A stretch of DNA of 64,000 bases from Tritrichomonas musculus (GCA_039105265.1 JAPFFF010000017.1:1-64000); one strand, 5' to 3'. Positions 30,166-40,476 are shown, counted from the stretch's first letter. Made by a program: numbers and translations. The notes: generated by a model from the letters alone, not told the origin.

Positions 30166-30820
30166 AATCTCTCAAATGGTCCACTTTTTGAACTTTGTTC
30201 CTTTAAATTTCTCCAAAAATTCCTTTTGGTCGGATACTCTCAAAAAGTTAAAAAATTGAATTAAAAAAGATAAAATTATAAAAAAATTAAAATTTTTATT
30301 AAATTTATAAGATATCACTGATTTGGAGACCTGCTTTATCTTGATCTCGATCAAAATATAATAAATATGCCTCACTTTACCACCTTCCGTTGCAATTGAT
30401 TTTTCAGAGAAATCGTTAGATTCTTGAGTTGCGTTATTTTGGTTGTAATTTGGCGGTTGTTGAAAAGGCGGTTGGTAATAATTCATTGGAAATTGCGGCT
30501 GTTGTACAGGAAAATTATTGTTTATCGTTTGATTTTGGAATTGAAAGTTAAAAAAATTGGTTGGCTGATTTGAATAAGTAGAAACGCCAATTCCATTATT
30601 TTGAGGATGTTGAAATACAGGATTTGTATTTGGAAGTGCATTGTAATTTCGTCCAAACATAGCTTTAAATTTAAATGGTTCAAGATTTTTATTGAAAAAG
30701 TCATTTTTCAGATCAGGATTGATTCAATTTTTTAACTTTTTGAGAGTATCCGACCAAAAAGGAATTTTTGGAGAAATTTTAAAAGGAACGTTCAAAAAGT
30801 GGACACATTTGAGAGATTTG
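30166..30820. mobile_element. 655-bp TIR element carrying a captured ORF
   Basis: Near-perfect inverted repeats of about 95 bp (30166-30260 and 30722-30820) share TCTCTCAAATG, CCACTTTTTGAAC, TTTCTCCAAAAATTCC, GGTCGGATACTCTC and AAAAAGTTAAAAAATTGAAT. They differ by a few indels. The interior carries an N/Q/P-rich reading frame unlike any transposase. This is the form of a non-autonomous element that has picked up a host gene fragment. No clear target duplication is seen. Confidence 0.75.
30172..30660 (-). CDS. N/Q/P-rich ORF inside the TIR element (162 aa)
   Basis: ATG at 30660. Residues 1-85 are low complexity (MFGRNYNALPNTNPVFQ, FQFQNQTINNNFPVQQPQF, PPFQQPPNYNQNNATQE) like the disordered start of a host protein. 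From about residue 125 the frame runs into the left inverted repeat and ends there. It looks like the 5' end of a host gene joined to element sequence rather than a complete gene; expression is unknown. Confidence 0.4.
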   Translation of the reverse strand: MFGRNYNALPNTNPVFQHPQNNGIGVSTYSNQPTNFFNFQFQNQTINNNFPVQQPQFPMNYYQPPFQQPPNYNQNNATQESNDFSEKSIATEGGKVRHIYYILIEIKIKQVSKSVISYKFNKNFNFFIILSFLIQFFNFLRVSDQKEFLEKFKGTKFKKWTI

Positions 30821-30824
30821 CACA

Positions 30825-30875
30825 TTCCTCTCAGCACTTTTTGAGAGCGAAGCTCTCAAAAAGTGCTCCGAGGAA
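30825..30875. repeat. Near-perfect hairpin centred on GCGAAGC
   Basis: AGCACTTTTTGAGAGC and GCTCTCAAAAAGTGCT (16 bp each) flank GAA, and beyond a 2-nt mismatch TTCCTC pairs with GAGGAA. The centre is GCGAAGC at 30847-30853. It starts 4 bp after the right end of the 655-bp TIR element. Confidence 0.9.
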
Positions 30876-31258
30876 TTTCCAAAATAAACCTTGTTCAAAA
30901 AACATTACCTCCCTCTCAATTTAAAATAATCATATCTTTATATTTTAAATATGAATTACTTTTTTATAATTTAATTAATATTATGGTAATTATATAATAT
31001 ATTATTACTGAAGAATAATGCAATTATATTGTTTGATAAAAAAGATAAAATGATTTAAAATTTGAAATGGAGGTAAAGTTTTTTGAACTCAGTTTACATT
31101 GAAGATTTTGAGTTTATTTAAAAAGTTATGTTATCTAAGAAAAAATTGTATGGAAATAAAAATTTTTGAGTTTATTACATTTTATAAAATATATATAAGA
31201 GTGTGAATATGTTATCTAAGTAGTTCGAATTTTAAAAGATAAAAACAAATTTGAATGA
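30876..31258. other. AT-rich intergenic region
   Basis: About 380 bp downstream of the - strand Sel1 gene. GAGTTTATT and GTTATCTAAG recur twice each, but there is no clear repeat array and no gene. Confidence 0.5.
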
Positions 31259-33154
31259 TTATCCATAGTAAATAATTTCGAACCTCTTTCGTATTAGAGT
31301 AATTAGTACATCAAGAATACATAATATTTCAAATGGAGGATATATCTTTTTCCATAAAAAGACAACAAATTGTGAAAAATCAACAAAATATTCATCTGCA
31401 TAATGCTCGTTTTGGGCAATTTCAATGCCTCTTTGTATAAATTTATAGCCAATCCATGGAATTAAAGAAGCAAATGCAAAAATAGATTTTATGTTATTCT
31501 CGAGACCACTTGTAAACTCTTTTTTGATTTCCATGAACTTAAGCGGTAATTCTTCTTTGAGCATTAATTTAATCTTTATGAAAGACGACTCTGTACCAGT
31601 TCCATGCTTTTCAATGAATTTTATTGCTTTTGATGTCATGTTTCTTTTCATATAAATATCATATAAGTAAGGAGATATGTCGTCATTACAATAATTCATT
31701 GCATTTTTGAGCATTCGTACGGCCATTTTTCCTCTCAATTTCGATCCATCAAAATCATCATGGAATTTATCATATCCTTCAATTAAAAACGGCTGTCCTT
31801 TTGTAACTTTTTCCCAATTTGTTAAAACAAGACCAGCATTAAATGATGCTTGGCATTGGCCCTGATCAGATAGTTGCATCCAGAGTAAAAGAGCTGCGTC
31901 ATAACTTCCATTCTTGTAATAGCTCTCAGCAGTTAAAGATTCTTCTCGCCAAGGACCTACAGAACAAATTGAATGAAAGAGCCAGAAAGCATCATCTTCA
32001 TCATATGGCGCAATACCGCCTCTTTCGTAAGTTGCATAATTTAATGCTGCAAGAACCATACCGGAATCAGATAGTTCGCGTAACATTTGTAAACCTTTTG
32101 TCAAGTTTTTCCTTCCCCTAATCTCGTGCATTGCAAGATTGAATTTGGCACTAGGATGACCTTTATCAGCAGCTTTTTGCATTAATTCCAAAGCAACATC
32201 TGGATCATTTCTATCGTTATGAATAACACCTAAGTTATTAAAAGCATTCATATTGTCCATATCTGCAGCCATTTTGTAGTAATGTTCAGCTAATTCAAGA
32301 TCAACAGGTCCATCTTCACCTAAATGATGGATTCTTCCTAAATGTACAGCAGCATCTGAATTATCAAGATGTCTTTCAAAAATTTCACGAGCTTTATGAA
32401 TATTCACCTCTTGGCCATAATTTCCATAATAATAAGAATGCGCTAGATCCATTTCGGCGTCTGGATCTCCAAATGCAGCTTTATATTGAAGAAGTTGTAA
32501 AATTCCAGAGTCGTCTTGACTTTTATGTTCTTTTAATTTCAACGATCGAGTTATAATTTCTGGTTTATGGTGTGAGACAGCATTTTTTGATGAAAGATGA
32601 TTAACAAGTAATGCGATTGGATAGATTTCTGAAAGGGCGTGGTTGCTTGATTTTGCTTTGTAAACTCCATATCTATGAGCATGGGCTTCCCAGAGACAGC
32701 TATAAGAACTTTTTCTTTCACATCCAATTCTATGGTAAACAACTGCTTTTGGAATATTTTTTTCAACGCCTAACCCATATGTATATAGAAAACCAAGTTG
32801 TGTGTATGCTGATGTTATATTTTTTATTGCAGCTTTTTTATAATAATGGGCTGCTTTTGTTAAATTGATAGAAATTGGATTAATGCCATAAAGATACATA
32901 TCTCCTAAAAAAAATGAGGCAGGACCAAAATCGTTTTTAGCTAAGCTTTTAAGTGTAGCAACATCGATAGATGATGTATTCACTGTTGCATTTTTAAAAG
33001 CTTCTCGAGAAAAATGTGCTTTTGATTTAGTGATTGCTACATCAAGTTCATTGTAAACATCAATTAATTGCCCGCTAACTTTTTTGAATAAAAGATGTTT
33101 CGGAATTGTTTGAATGCGATTTGTCTGTAATATCGAAAAAAGTATTAAAAACAT
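31259..33154 (-). CDS. Sel1-repeat ER membrane protein, HRD3/SEL1L-like (631 aa)
   Basis: Probable adaptor of the HRD1 ubiquitin-ligase complex in ER-associated degradation. The start MFLILFSILQTNRIQT is a short signal peptide. Sel1 repeats run from about residue 75 to 470: DFGPASFFLGDMYLYG, AYTQLGFLYTYGLGV, DPDAEMDLAHSYYYGN, AAVHLGRIHHLGED, NAFNNLGVIHND and SAKFNLAMHEIRGR. Near the C-terminus FVVFLWKKIYPPFEILCILD and LITLI form a membrane anchor. This luminal-repeat plus single C-terminal anchor layout is that of yeast Hrd3 and SEL1L. NxT/S sites are frequent (e.g. NATVNTS). The ATG is the first in frame and encodes the signal sequence. Another Sel1-repeat secretory protein is the main alternative. 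Confidence 0.8.
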   Translation of the reverse strand: MFLILFSILQTNRIQTIPKHLLFKKVSGQLIDVYNELDVAITKSKAHFSREAFKNATVNTSSIDVATLKSLAKNDFGPASFFLGDMYLYGINPISINLTKAAHYYKKAAIKNITSAYTQLGFLYTYGLGVEKNIPKAVVYHRIGCERKSSYSCLWEAHAHRYGVYKAKSSNHALSEIYPIALLVNHLSSKNAVSHHKPEIITRSLKLKEHKSQDDSGILQLLQYKAAFGDPDAEMDLAHSYYYGNYGQEVNIHKAREIFERHLDNSDAAVHLGRIHHLGEDGPVDLELAEHYYKMAADMDNMNAFNNLGVIHNDRNDPDVALELMQKAADKGHPSAKFNLAMHEIRGRKNLTKGLQMLRELSDSGMVLAALNYATYERGGIAPYDEDDAFWLFHSICSVGPWREESLTAESYYKNGSYDAALLLWMQLSDQGQCQASFNAGLVLTNWEKVTKGQPFLIEGYDKFHDDFDGSKLRGKMAVRMLKNAMNYCNDDISPYLYDIYMKRNMTSKAIKFIEKHGTGTESSFIKIKLMLKEELPLKFMEIKKEFTSGLENNIKSIFAFASLIPWIGYKFIQRGIEIAQNEHYADEYFVDFSQFVVFLWKKIYPPFEILCILDVLITLIRKRFEIIYYG

Positions 33155-33445
33155 TTAGCCAAATTATTTATAAAAAATACAATCACTCAAAAAAATTAGG
33201 AGTCGTCTTTCAAATTTTAAACTTTTAAACGGTCGTTAGTTCAATCTCAATCTTTTGTAGAAAAGATTAATACTGTATGTGTAATGCTTCTGAACTATTT
33301 ATATTAGTTTATTTTCTTTCAGTCATAACGAATGCAATAAGATAAATGAATAATCTTTATTTGAATATGTAAAAAATAGATTTTTTGTTAATTTTGTGAT
33401 ATATCTCAAAAAGTGGGGGAAAAAAAAAATCGTTGATTTAGTTTT
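33155..33445. other. Divergent intergenic region
   Basis: 291 bp between the divergent Sel1 and ankyrin genes; it must contain both promoters. No TCAYTW motif at the usual distance is evident on either side. Confidence 0.4.
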
Positions 33446-35122
33446 ATGAGTTTATTTAATGAAATCGACACAACTTTAGATGGTGTAAAAGATTTGATCG
33501 AATCAGGATTGAATATTGATGAACAAATTTCTATTTTCTTTAATGTAATTTTTTAATCATTTTATTTATGACGTATCTATTTTATAATTTTTTGGTGTTT
33601 CATTATTTTTTTTACCTAAGACACGTGCTATGTATTGCGTTATGAATGATTCACTTGAACCTTTACAACTTTTATTACAAGCAGGATGCAAACGGAATTC
33701 ATTATTATCCACAGCGGTATCATTTTCTAAAAGAAAGTGTTTTGATTTTCTTCTTACACAGGGTGTTGATTTGAATGAAATTAATTCACTACATCTCACT
33801 CCTCTTCATGATGCTGTCTTACAGAGCAATCGATATTTTGTATCAAAACTTCTTGAAGCAGGTGCAGATTTATCAATACCAAACGTTTTTCATTATTTTT
33901 TCCTCAGAATGTTTCATTTATTTAATTTAATAAGAATTTATTACCACTTTATAACGCAACAAAAAGCGGATCAATAGAAATAGTAACATCTCTTATCGAA
34001 TACGAATCACCAACAGCATATTTAGGTCAAACAAAGAGCCCTCTTTTCAAGGCTATAAAAAAAGGATTTATAAGAATCGCTTATAAATTAATTGAAGCAG
34101 GCGCGTATCCAGATTCAGAAAGCTGGGATAATTCGCCAATAAAAGTATCAATAGAAAAAAATAGCGAGAAAGCTTTTTTATTACTTCTTCTATCAGGAGC
34201 ATCAGCCGATAAAATATTTGAAGATAAACTTAACGAAAATTTCCGAAAAATTTATAACAAATTTAAATGCAAACCATCAAATTCAGCCAATTCGGTTTTT
34301 GAAAATGAAATCGAGCAATTGATAATATCTTTGGTTCAGACCCAAAAAGAAATCAAAATTTTCATCGATAAATCTAGAGATCCATCTTATTTATCTAAAT
34401 ATTTAACTCCAGTTATTAACGAGATTAACAAAAAAGTAGTGACAGTTGGTAAATTTGTACAAAAAATCGAGTCTCTTCACAATTTAATTAAAAGTTATAG
34501 GAAGGAATTACTAATTAAACAACTAGCTTATTTAGAAGAAATTGAAAGAAATGAAATAAATTTCAAATTTGAGGAAGATAATAATGAGTGGATTGAACTA
34601 GCAAAACAAACTCAAGATATTCTTAAGAATTGCAAAATACCACCATCACGCTTACCGAGGGATTGTTTTGACCAAATTTTAGCTTTACAAGATCAATTTA
34701 AATTATCAAAAGATGAAGTATTTTCTAATCAATCCAAACTTTCAGTGGCATCAGATAAATCTGTACTCGAAAATAGAAGTATTTTATTATCGATTAATCA
34801 CAATGTTGTTAAAAAGCTTAATCAAATATGTTCAGATGCACATGATTTAATTTTTTCATTGTCTCAAGTAATAAATAGAATTTTGGGAAGTATTGAGCAA
34901 ATACTACGACAAATGAGAGATCTAGTTGTGCATCAACAACAATTAAACTTTGATTTTAAAGACACCGATTTTGAGCTCAAGTCTCAAAATATTATAGATG
35001 ATCTTTTGGCAGAGAAAAAATCACAATTAGATCTTGATTTAGCTTTTTTAAAAATTGAAAAAGAAAATTTCAAATTAATGTCGACAAATTTGCTTAGATT
35101 AGTTCGTTATTGTATAAGCTGA
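33446..35122 (+). CDS. Ankyrin-repeat/helical protein with two introns (516 aa)
   Basis: Proposed spliced gene: exons 33446-33544, 33621-33884 and 33935-35122. Each exon is a whole number of codons and the joined product is open throughout. Exon 1 gives MSLFNEIDTTLDGVKDLIES; exon 2 has ankyrin repeats (DSLEPLQLLLQAGCKRN, LTPLHDAVLQSNRYFVSKLL, EAGADLSIPN); exon 3 continues the repeat directly (LLPLYNATKSGSIEIVTSLI, SPLFKAIKKGFIRIAYKLI, SPIKVSIEKNSEKAFLLLL). Residues about 250-516 are a long charged alpha-helical domain (KSYRKELLIKQLAYLEEIER, QVINRILGSIEQILRQMRDL). Both introns are GT...AG. Without splicing, stops follow exons 1 and 2. A decayed gene is the alternative, but two in-phase breaks with exact GT-AG edges argue against it. 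Confidence 0.65.
33545..33620 (+). other. Predicted intron 1 (76 nt)
   Basis: Starts GTAATTTTTT and ends TTTTACCTAAG. Removing it joins ...IDEQISIFFN to TRAMYCVMNDSLEPL in phase 0 and removes a stop at 33551-33553. It lacks the GTATGT and ACTAACACACAG signals known from most T. vaginalis introns; the 3' end is only loosely like them. Confidence 0.55.
33885..33934 (+). other. Predicted intron 2 (50 nt)
   Basis: Starts GTTTTTCATTATTTTTTCC and ends TTTAATTTAATAAG. Removing it joins GADLSIPN to NLLPLYNATKSGS, restoring an ankyrin repeat that is about two residues short. Both introns contain TTTCATTATTTTTT. A shorter excision ending at the CAG at 33905-33907 leads to a stop. Confidence 0.5.
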
Positions 35123-35928
35123 TTGGTTTTGACATATTTTTAGTGCATTTTAATTTTGTTTTGTTTTGTCTATTTCAGATTTATTATAATTATCCATACA
35201 ATTTAATATGATGTATTGTTTTATAAATTGACACTTAAATATATCTTTTAATTTTATTTTCATATTTTAAGATCAATTTTAATCAAGAATTGCCAAGGTA
35301 TTCTTAAGAAAAAAACGTAAGAGAACAACTTTTTGAGAATAATTTTCAAAAATTCACATAATCATAAGATGCAACAGCAAAACCTACATAAATGAATAGT
35401 AATTCATTACATTGCCAGTGCTCTATATTACAAAAAATCATCTATGTTAAAAAAAAAATTAATATAAGCCTGGGAGTTCTAAGATTGATTACAGAACATA
35501 TAAAATGAAATTCTCTCAATATTTTCAATTAATTCAAATTTATTCTGCATTTTTAAAATCAAAATGCTTTTTTAAACTTTAAATGACAAGAAAAGAGATA
35601 TTTAAAAGTTCTTTTAAAAATAAAAAATCTGAAAGTAACAAAATTTTACATGCCATTAATACATAAAATTGAAAATATAAAATTGAAATGACATGCAAAT
35701 ATTGAGAGAATCACATTTCAAAAGATTTGAAATCTCTGTTTGAATGAATTACATTCATATCTTCCATTCAATTATTTAATTAAATTGGCAATAGAAATGA
35801 AAAAATGTTTAAGTTCTAAAACATATCAATCATGGATTAAAATTTGTTTTTAAAAATAAACAAACAAGTTTTATTTATTTAATGATCAAATAAGTTTTTT
35901 ATTCATTAAATCAAAATTAGATAGTAAT
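35123..35928. other. AT-rich intergenic region
   Basis: About 800 bp between convergent genes. No ORF, RNA gene or array supported. Confidence 0.5.
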
Positions 35929-36384
35929 TCAAGGTTCCATTAATTTTTTATTAGAGCTTTGACCAGTTTCAAATGCAGTTTTGAAAGAGGCAGCAATCTC
36001 TTTATTAGCAAAATGGACAGCAAAAAGCTGACGATTGTCTGGTTCTTTTGTATCGGCAAAATCAAATGCTGTCCATGAAAATTCTACGTTTGATCCTTTA
36101 ATTGTGTGAAGTGTTCCTAAGTAAGGAATCTGATGATTAACGCGAACAACAAATGTTCGATCTTGGCGCATCAAAATACGACAATATCCGTCATTATTCT
36201 GAAGGATTTTTAGTTCACCTGAGCCTCTGCTGATCCATTCATTTTTTTCTCGATTAAATATGAAAAGAATCGCTTCATTGGCAAACAATTCCTTTTCATC
36301 AGTATCAACATTTGGCGCTTTTGTGGCTGCTGGTATCAAGGTTTCATCGGTAGATTCGTCCACGGCCTCAGACGAAATACTCAT
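35929..36384 (-). CDS. Ran-binding protein 1 (RanBP1-like, 151 aa)
   Basis: Binds Ran-GTP and promotes RanGAP-driven hydrolysis in nuclear transport. One Ran-binding domain (PH-like fold) covers residues about 35-142: EAILFIFNREKNEWISRGSG, ELKILQNNDGYCRILMRQDR, VVRVNHQIP, SWTAFDFAD and RQLFAVHFANKEIAASFKTAFE. The W-x-x-R-G-x-G-x-(L/I) signature is present. The N-terminal 30 residues are acidic and probably disordered. The length is somewhat under animal RanBP1 (about 200), lacking a long C-terminal tail. Confidence 0.9.
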   Translation of the reverse strand: MSISSEAVDESTDETLIPAATKAPNVDTDEKELFANEAILFIFNREKNEWISRGSGELKILQNNDGYCRILMRQDRTFVVRVNHQIPYLGTLHTIKGSNVEFSWTAFDFADTKEPDNRQLFAVHFANKEIAASFKTAFETGQSSNKKLMEP

Positions 36385-37129
36385 ATTTTTTAAAATAAAT
36401 ATAAACGATCATATAACAAACACAATTTTTTCAATTATTTATCATTGTTAAATATGGTTACATTTTTATATTTTTATGGAAAATTTTATACATTCATACA
36501 CTATTTACGACATTACCAACATTTGTATACTAATGGATGATTGGTATAAATAAATTCTTTTTTTTTTTTCTCATAAATATCAAAATCAATATTCATTGAA
36601 TAATTACTTTATTTTGGAATTTTAATTAATTTTTAGTATTAACCATATATGCAATTTTATAATTGTGAATCTTATTTTTCATTTCTATGATATACTATGG
36701 CAAATAGAAATCAAAGTCAATTGTATTTAAAATTTAAATATGCCTCTCTCCAAATGATTCCACATTAAATTGAGCATATAAGTAGAAAACCTAATCTGAT
36801 TCTTTCAAAAAAGGTCTGATATCAAATAAGAACAATAAAGGCATAGAGAGCTGCAGATTAAAGAAATGAATATAATGTAATAAATAGCGAAAATGAAGAA
36901 AACCCTGTCCAAATATTAGTATGTTGCATTTAATCTTTTATATGAAATTGAACTCATTAATAATGAAATTTTCAAATGATAACTTGATTTTACATGCCAT
37001 ATACGAATTTAGATTTCTCCTCTGCAGAGAATCCACTCAAGTATTTGAAGATTTTGTTTTCAAATGAAAGAAATTTGCGAAGAAGTATTTCATTCAATTT
37101 GTTTCAATTTTATGTAAACGTACATTATC
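36385..37129. other. Divergent intergenic region
   Basis: 745 bp between RanBP1 and the CLASP-like gene. TTTCATTC at about 37088-37095 fits the TCAYTW Inr loosely and would give a 38-nt 5' UTR for the + gene. Nothing else supported. Confidence 0.35.
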
Positions 37130-40039
37130 ATGAAGAATCGAAGAAGTGCCTCAGTTACCAGGACAATTCCATCAACTGCAGACATTTCTGAACAAACTAA
37201 GAAGTTATTCGAAAACGCAGGAAGTGATATTAAACCAATTCGACTTAAAAACGTCAATGAAGTTTCAAAAGAAATTGAATATTTGGAAGAAAATATATCA
37301 GAAGGTGTTGAATGGAATGATCAAGTTAGCGCAATGCAACGAGGAATGGGACTAGTAAATGGTGGTGCTCTAGAATACGATATTTTTCTTCGAGGCTTAA
37401 ATCGAATATATAGCGGTCTTGTTGCAGCAGCTACAAATTTGAGAAGTGCACTTGTTAAGCAAAGCTGCTTATTTATTGCACAGCTTGCTCGAGAAACAGG
37501 ACCGTCAATCGATCAAATAGGTGATTTTATTACTCCTCTTTCTTCACAATTATCGCACGGAACTCAAATTATAGCTGAAAGTTGTAAATTAGCTATACTA
37601 TGTATATCAAAAAATTGTTATACTCGTAAAGTTCTTAAATCTATTTTTGATTTATGTGGTTCACGCGGAGCAGCTGTAAAAACTGTTGCAGCTGAAGCTC
37701 TTTCTTTAATTCTATTATTTTGGCCCAGTGATTTATTAAATCAAAACTTTGTCCAGATTGAGTCTTATTTACAAAAATTGCTCTCTGATGCTGCAGTTAA
37801 TACAAGAGCATTTGCACGGCAAGCCACAAAAGCCTATCAAACAAATTTTCCTCAAAAAGCTTCAAATTTTATATCAAAGCTAGATCAAAGAACTCAAAGA
37901 TCTATTAATGAATGTCAGCTTTCAAATGAACCACCAAAACGAATTCCTCAAAATTCTGTTAAAACAAATTCTGAATCCATTCGCGAGATTAAAAGACCGT
38001 CTAGTCGAAGTTCTCAATCTCGAACATTGGAAAGGGTTGATATTGCTGCTAATCCTCCCCGAATCATGCGTCCCAAAAAAGTTGAAGATGAAGGTGAATC
38101 TTACCAAAAACAGAACGATTATTTTGCTGATGAAGCTCCAATAAGAAGGCAACGAAAACCATCAGTTGGAGATGGTTCCTCAAGGAGGAGAGCGTCATTG
38201 AACGCATCAAGAAGCAACTATGACTTTGAAGAGCCAATAGCAAATCCAAAAAAAAGATATCAATTAAATGAAGATCAATCTATCAGAAGGAAGCGAAATG
38301 ATGATGATAATTTTGATGAAGACGAATATTCGAGATCCAAACCTAAATATGCTTTTCAAAGTCAAATTTATGAAACTCAAAAATATAAGTCTCAAGCTAA
38401 ATATGAACAGTCTTATAATGTTGAAGAAGATGAAAATGAAGATTATCAGCCAAATTCTTCAATAAAATATCGATCAAAAATTAATCAACAAAACTCAAAC
38501 TATGGGCAATCAAAGCAACAACTTTATCAACAGCAATTACAAAATAGTTATCAATTAAGCAGAGTTTCAAATGCAGATAATAGGGGTGATAAAAGTTATC
38601 GCTCAAAATATTCACAAAACGATGATGATTTTCTACCAACTATTCGGTTTCATCCAAAGCGGCAATCATCAGTCCAACCTCAGAGAAAAGATGACTCAAA
38701 ATGGACAATGGTTGAGGATTATGATGAAAATAATTATTCAACAAAAGTTCAGCCAAAGATCATAGAAAAGAAGAAGCCAATCCAATTGATTTCAGGTGAT
38801 GAAAAAAATTATCTTCAGACTCTTCAATCGTATGTTGATGAAGATAAAGTTTCTGATTTAGCAACATCAATGTCATACATTTCACGAGATTTACTTAGCT
38901 GTTGTTCAAATAAAAATGCTGTAATATCATCGCAAGCGTTGTCCATTTTATTATCAATCTTGCCTATTTACGCTCCTCATTTTAGATCAATATTGCCTTC
39001 TTTAGTAGAAACAGTTCTTGAGCAAGCAGAAATTGGTAATCCCCGATCATCTAATACAGCTAAGCAAATATTAAATGAGCTTCACCGGTCATTTGATAGT
39101 AATACCTTATTATTAATATGTACATCACAACCGCCTTCAGTACCTCTTCTCAATTTTACTGATTCACTTGTTTCTTTGAATGATGTTGATATATGTAATG
39201 ACACAATTTGTCAAAAATTATTAACTCTTGCTTTTAAATGTTATAATATAGGCAGTATCTCAAATAGGAGAACAGCAGCCCGTATTACCGAGCATGTTAA
39301 TAATGCAAATTCACAAGCATTGCAAAAATTTACTGATTCATTGCGCGATCAGCAATTAAAACAATTTGATGAATTTATAAGGCCATATCTCCCTAATATC
39401 CAAATAAGGGCTGCAATCACAGAAGTTCCGCGATACACTTCTAAAAATGCTAAATCTTGGCTTCATAAAGTTGCAAGTTTAGCTTCAAACATATCAAATG
39501 ATGATTGGGTTGAAATGAGACCATCTTTATATACAGAAATATGTGAAGCACTGAGGGACAAAAAAGAACCAGAAATCACACTTAATCTTGTATACAAAAT
39601 ATTTACAACTCGCGACGTTGAAGATTTCCAAATTCTTCTTCCAGGATTGCTTGCTAACATACGTGATAAAACATCAGATATTGTTGATTCGATCCTGACG
39701 TTAGTTGTTAATGATCGTGATCCAGCTGAAGTGTTTGCTTCACTTCAACCTGTGATCACTGGTTCTGATCCTGAAATATCTAGAGCAGCTTTGGGATTCC
39801 AAACCTTTTTAATATCCAAAATTGATAAAAATGAGTTAAAGCCTCAAGTTTCATCTTTAATACCTGGCTTAACAAAATCTTTTGAATCTCAAGTTCCTGA
39901 AGTTCGAAAAGCTGTGGTTTTATGCTTTGTTGAACTTTACACTCAATTTGATAAAGAATTTATAGATAGGCATACTTCACATCTTTCGAGAGGACAACAA
40001 AAATTGATTGGAATCTATTTGAATCGTAGGGCAAAATAA
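37130..40039 (+). CDS. CLASP-like TOG-domain microtubule protein (969 aa)
   Basis: Probably stabilises microtubule plus ends of spindle or cytoskeleton. Residues 35-250 form a CLASP_N TOG domain: VEWNDQVSAMQRGMGLVNGG, ALVKQSCLFIAQLARETGPS, GTQIIAESCKLAILCISKNC, AAVKTVAAEALSLILLFWPS and NTRAFARQATKAYQTNFP. Residues 265-550 are low complexity, rich in S, R, Q, N and acidic residues, a likely tubulin-binding and regulated linker. Residues 555-965 are helical HEAT-like repeats forming one or two further TOG-like domains, ending IDRHTSHLSRGQQKLIGIYL. The layout and size match CLASP/Orbit/Stu1. There is no intron. Confidence 0.85.
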   Translation: MKNRRSASVTRTIPSTADISEQTKKLFENAGSDIKPIRLKNVNEVSKEIEYLEENISEGVEWNDQVSAMQRGMGLVNGGALEYDIFLRGLNRIYSGLVAAATNLRSALVKQSCLFIAQLARETGPSIDQIGDFITPLSSQLSHGTQIIAESCKLAILCISKNCYTRKVLKSIFDLCGSRGAAVKTVAAEALSLILLFWPSDLLNQNFVQIESYLQKLLSDAAVNTRAFARQATKAYQTNFPQKASNFISKLDQRTQRSINECQLSNEPPKRIPQNSVKTNSESIREIKRPSSRSSQSRTLERVDIAANPPRIMRPKKVEDEGESYQKQNDYFADEAPIRRQRKPSVGDGSSRRRASLNASRSNYDFEEPIANPKKRYQLNEDQSIRRKRNDDDNFDEDEYSRSKPKYAFQSQIYETQKYKSQAKYEQSYNVEEDENEDYQPNSSIKYRSKINQQNSNYGQSKQQLYQQQLQNSYQLSRVSNADNRGDKSYRSKYSQNDDDFLPTIRFHPKRQSSVQPQRKDDSKWTMVEDYDENNYSTKVQPKIIEKKKPIQLISGDEKNYLQTLQSYVDEDKVSDLATSMSYISRDLLSCCSNKNAVISSQALSILLSILPIYAPHFRSILPSLVETVLEQAEIGNPRSSNTAKQILNELHRSFDSNTLLLICTSQPPSVPLLNFTDSLVSLNDVDICNDTICQKLLTLAFKCYNIGSISNRRTAARITEHVNNANSQALQKFTDSLRDQQLKQFDEFIRPYLPNIQIRAAITEVPRYTSKNAKSWLHKVASLASNISNDDWVEMRPSLYTEICEALRDKKEPEITLNLVYKIFTTRDVEDFQILLPGLLANIRDKTSDIVDSILTLVVNDRDPAEVFASLQPVITGSDPEISRAALGFQTFLISKIDKNELKPQVSSLIPGLTKSFESQVPEVRKAVVLCFVELYTQFDKEFIDRHTSHLSRGQQKLIGIYLNRRAK

Positions 40040-40476
40040 GCATTTATTATTTATTTTTAATGTATCCAAGGACTACTTATTTTGTAAAAATATTAATATT
40101 TATTAAGTATATATATTTTAATTAATTTATAAAAATGAAGTTGATTACAAGTAATATCGTTTTTATTTAAATAAATAAATAAAAAAAATAATGGTAATAA
40201 TAAAACATGAATAGCAAGATAGGTGTGTTTCATATTTTGATATGAATACTAATTAGATCAATAAATTGCGCTATTTTGTCATCATATCGCAGTAACATAT
40301 AGATTTAGTTTGATCATCAAATCATACTTTGAAAAAGGTATGAAGATCGGTAAAAAAAGAAATGAAAAGTTTATATGAATTCGGGTCGTAAAACTTTAAT
40401 CTAAAATAATAATAATAATAATAATAGATGAAGTTCCGCTATAATACAAAAGGTTGATAATATATCTATTAATAAC
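40040..40476. repeat. Intergenic region with (AAT)n microsatellite
   Basis: 437 bp between convergent genes. An (AAT) run of about eight copies lies at about 40406-40428. No gene. Confidence 0.6.

Noticed and set aside
33630-33977. Stand-alone 115-residue ankyrin gene
   Set aside because: Its last 31 codons are predicted intron and out-of-frame sequence; it fits better as exon 2 of the spliced gene.
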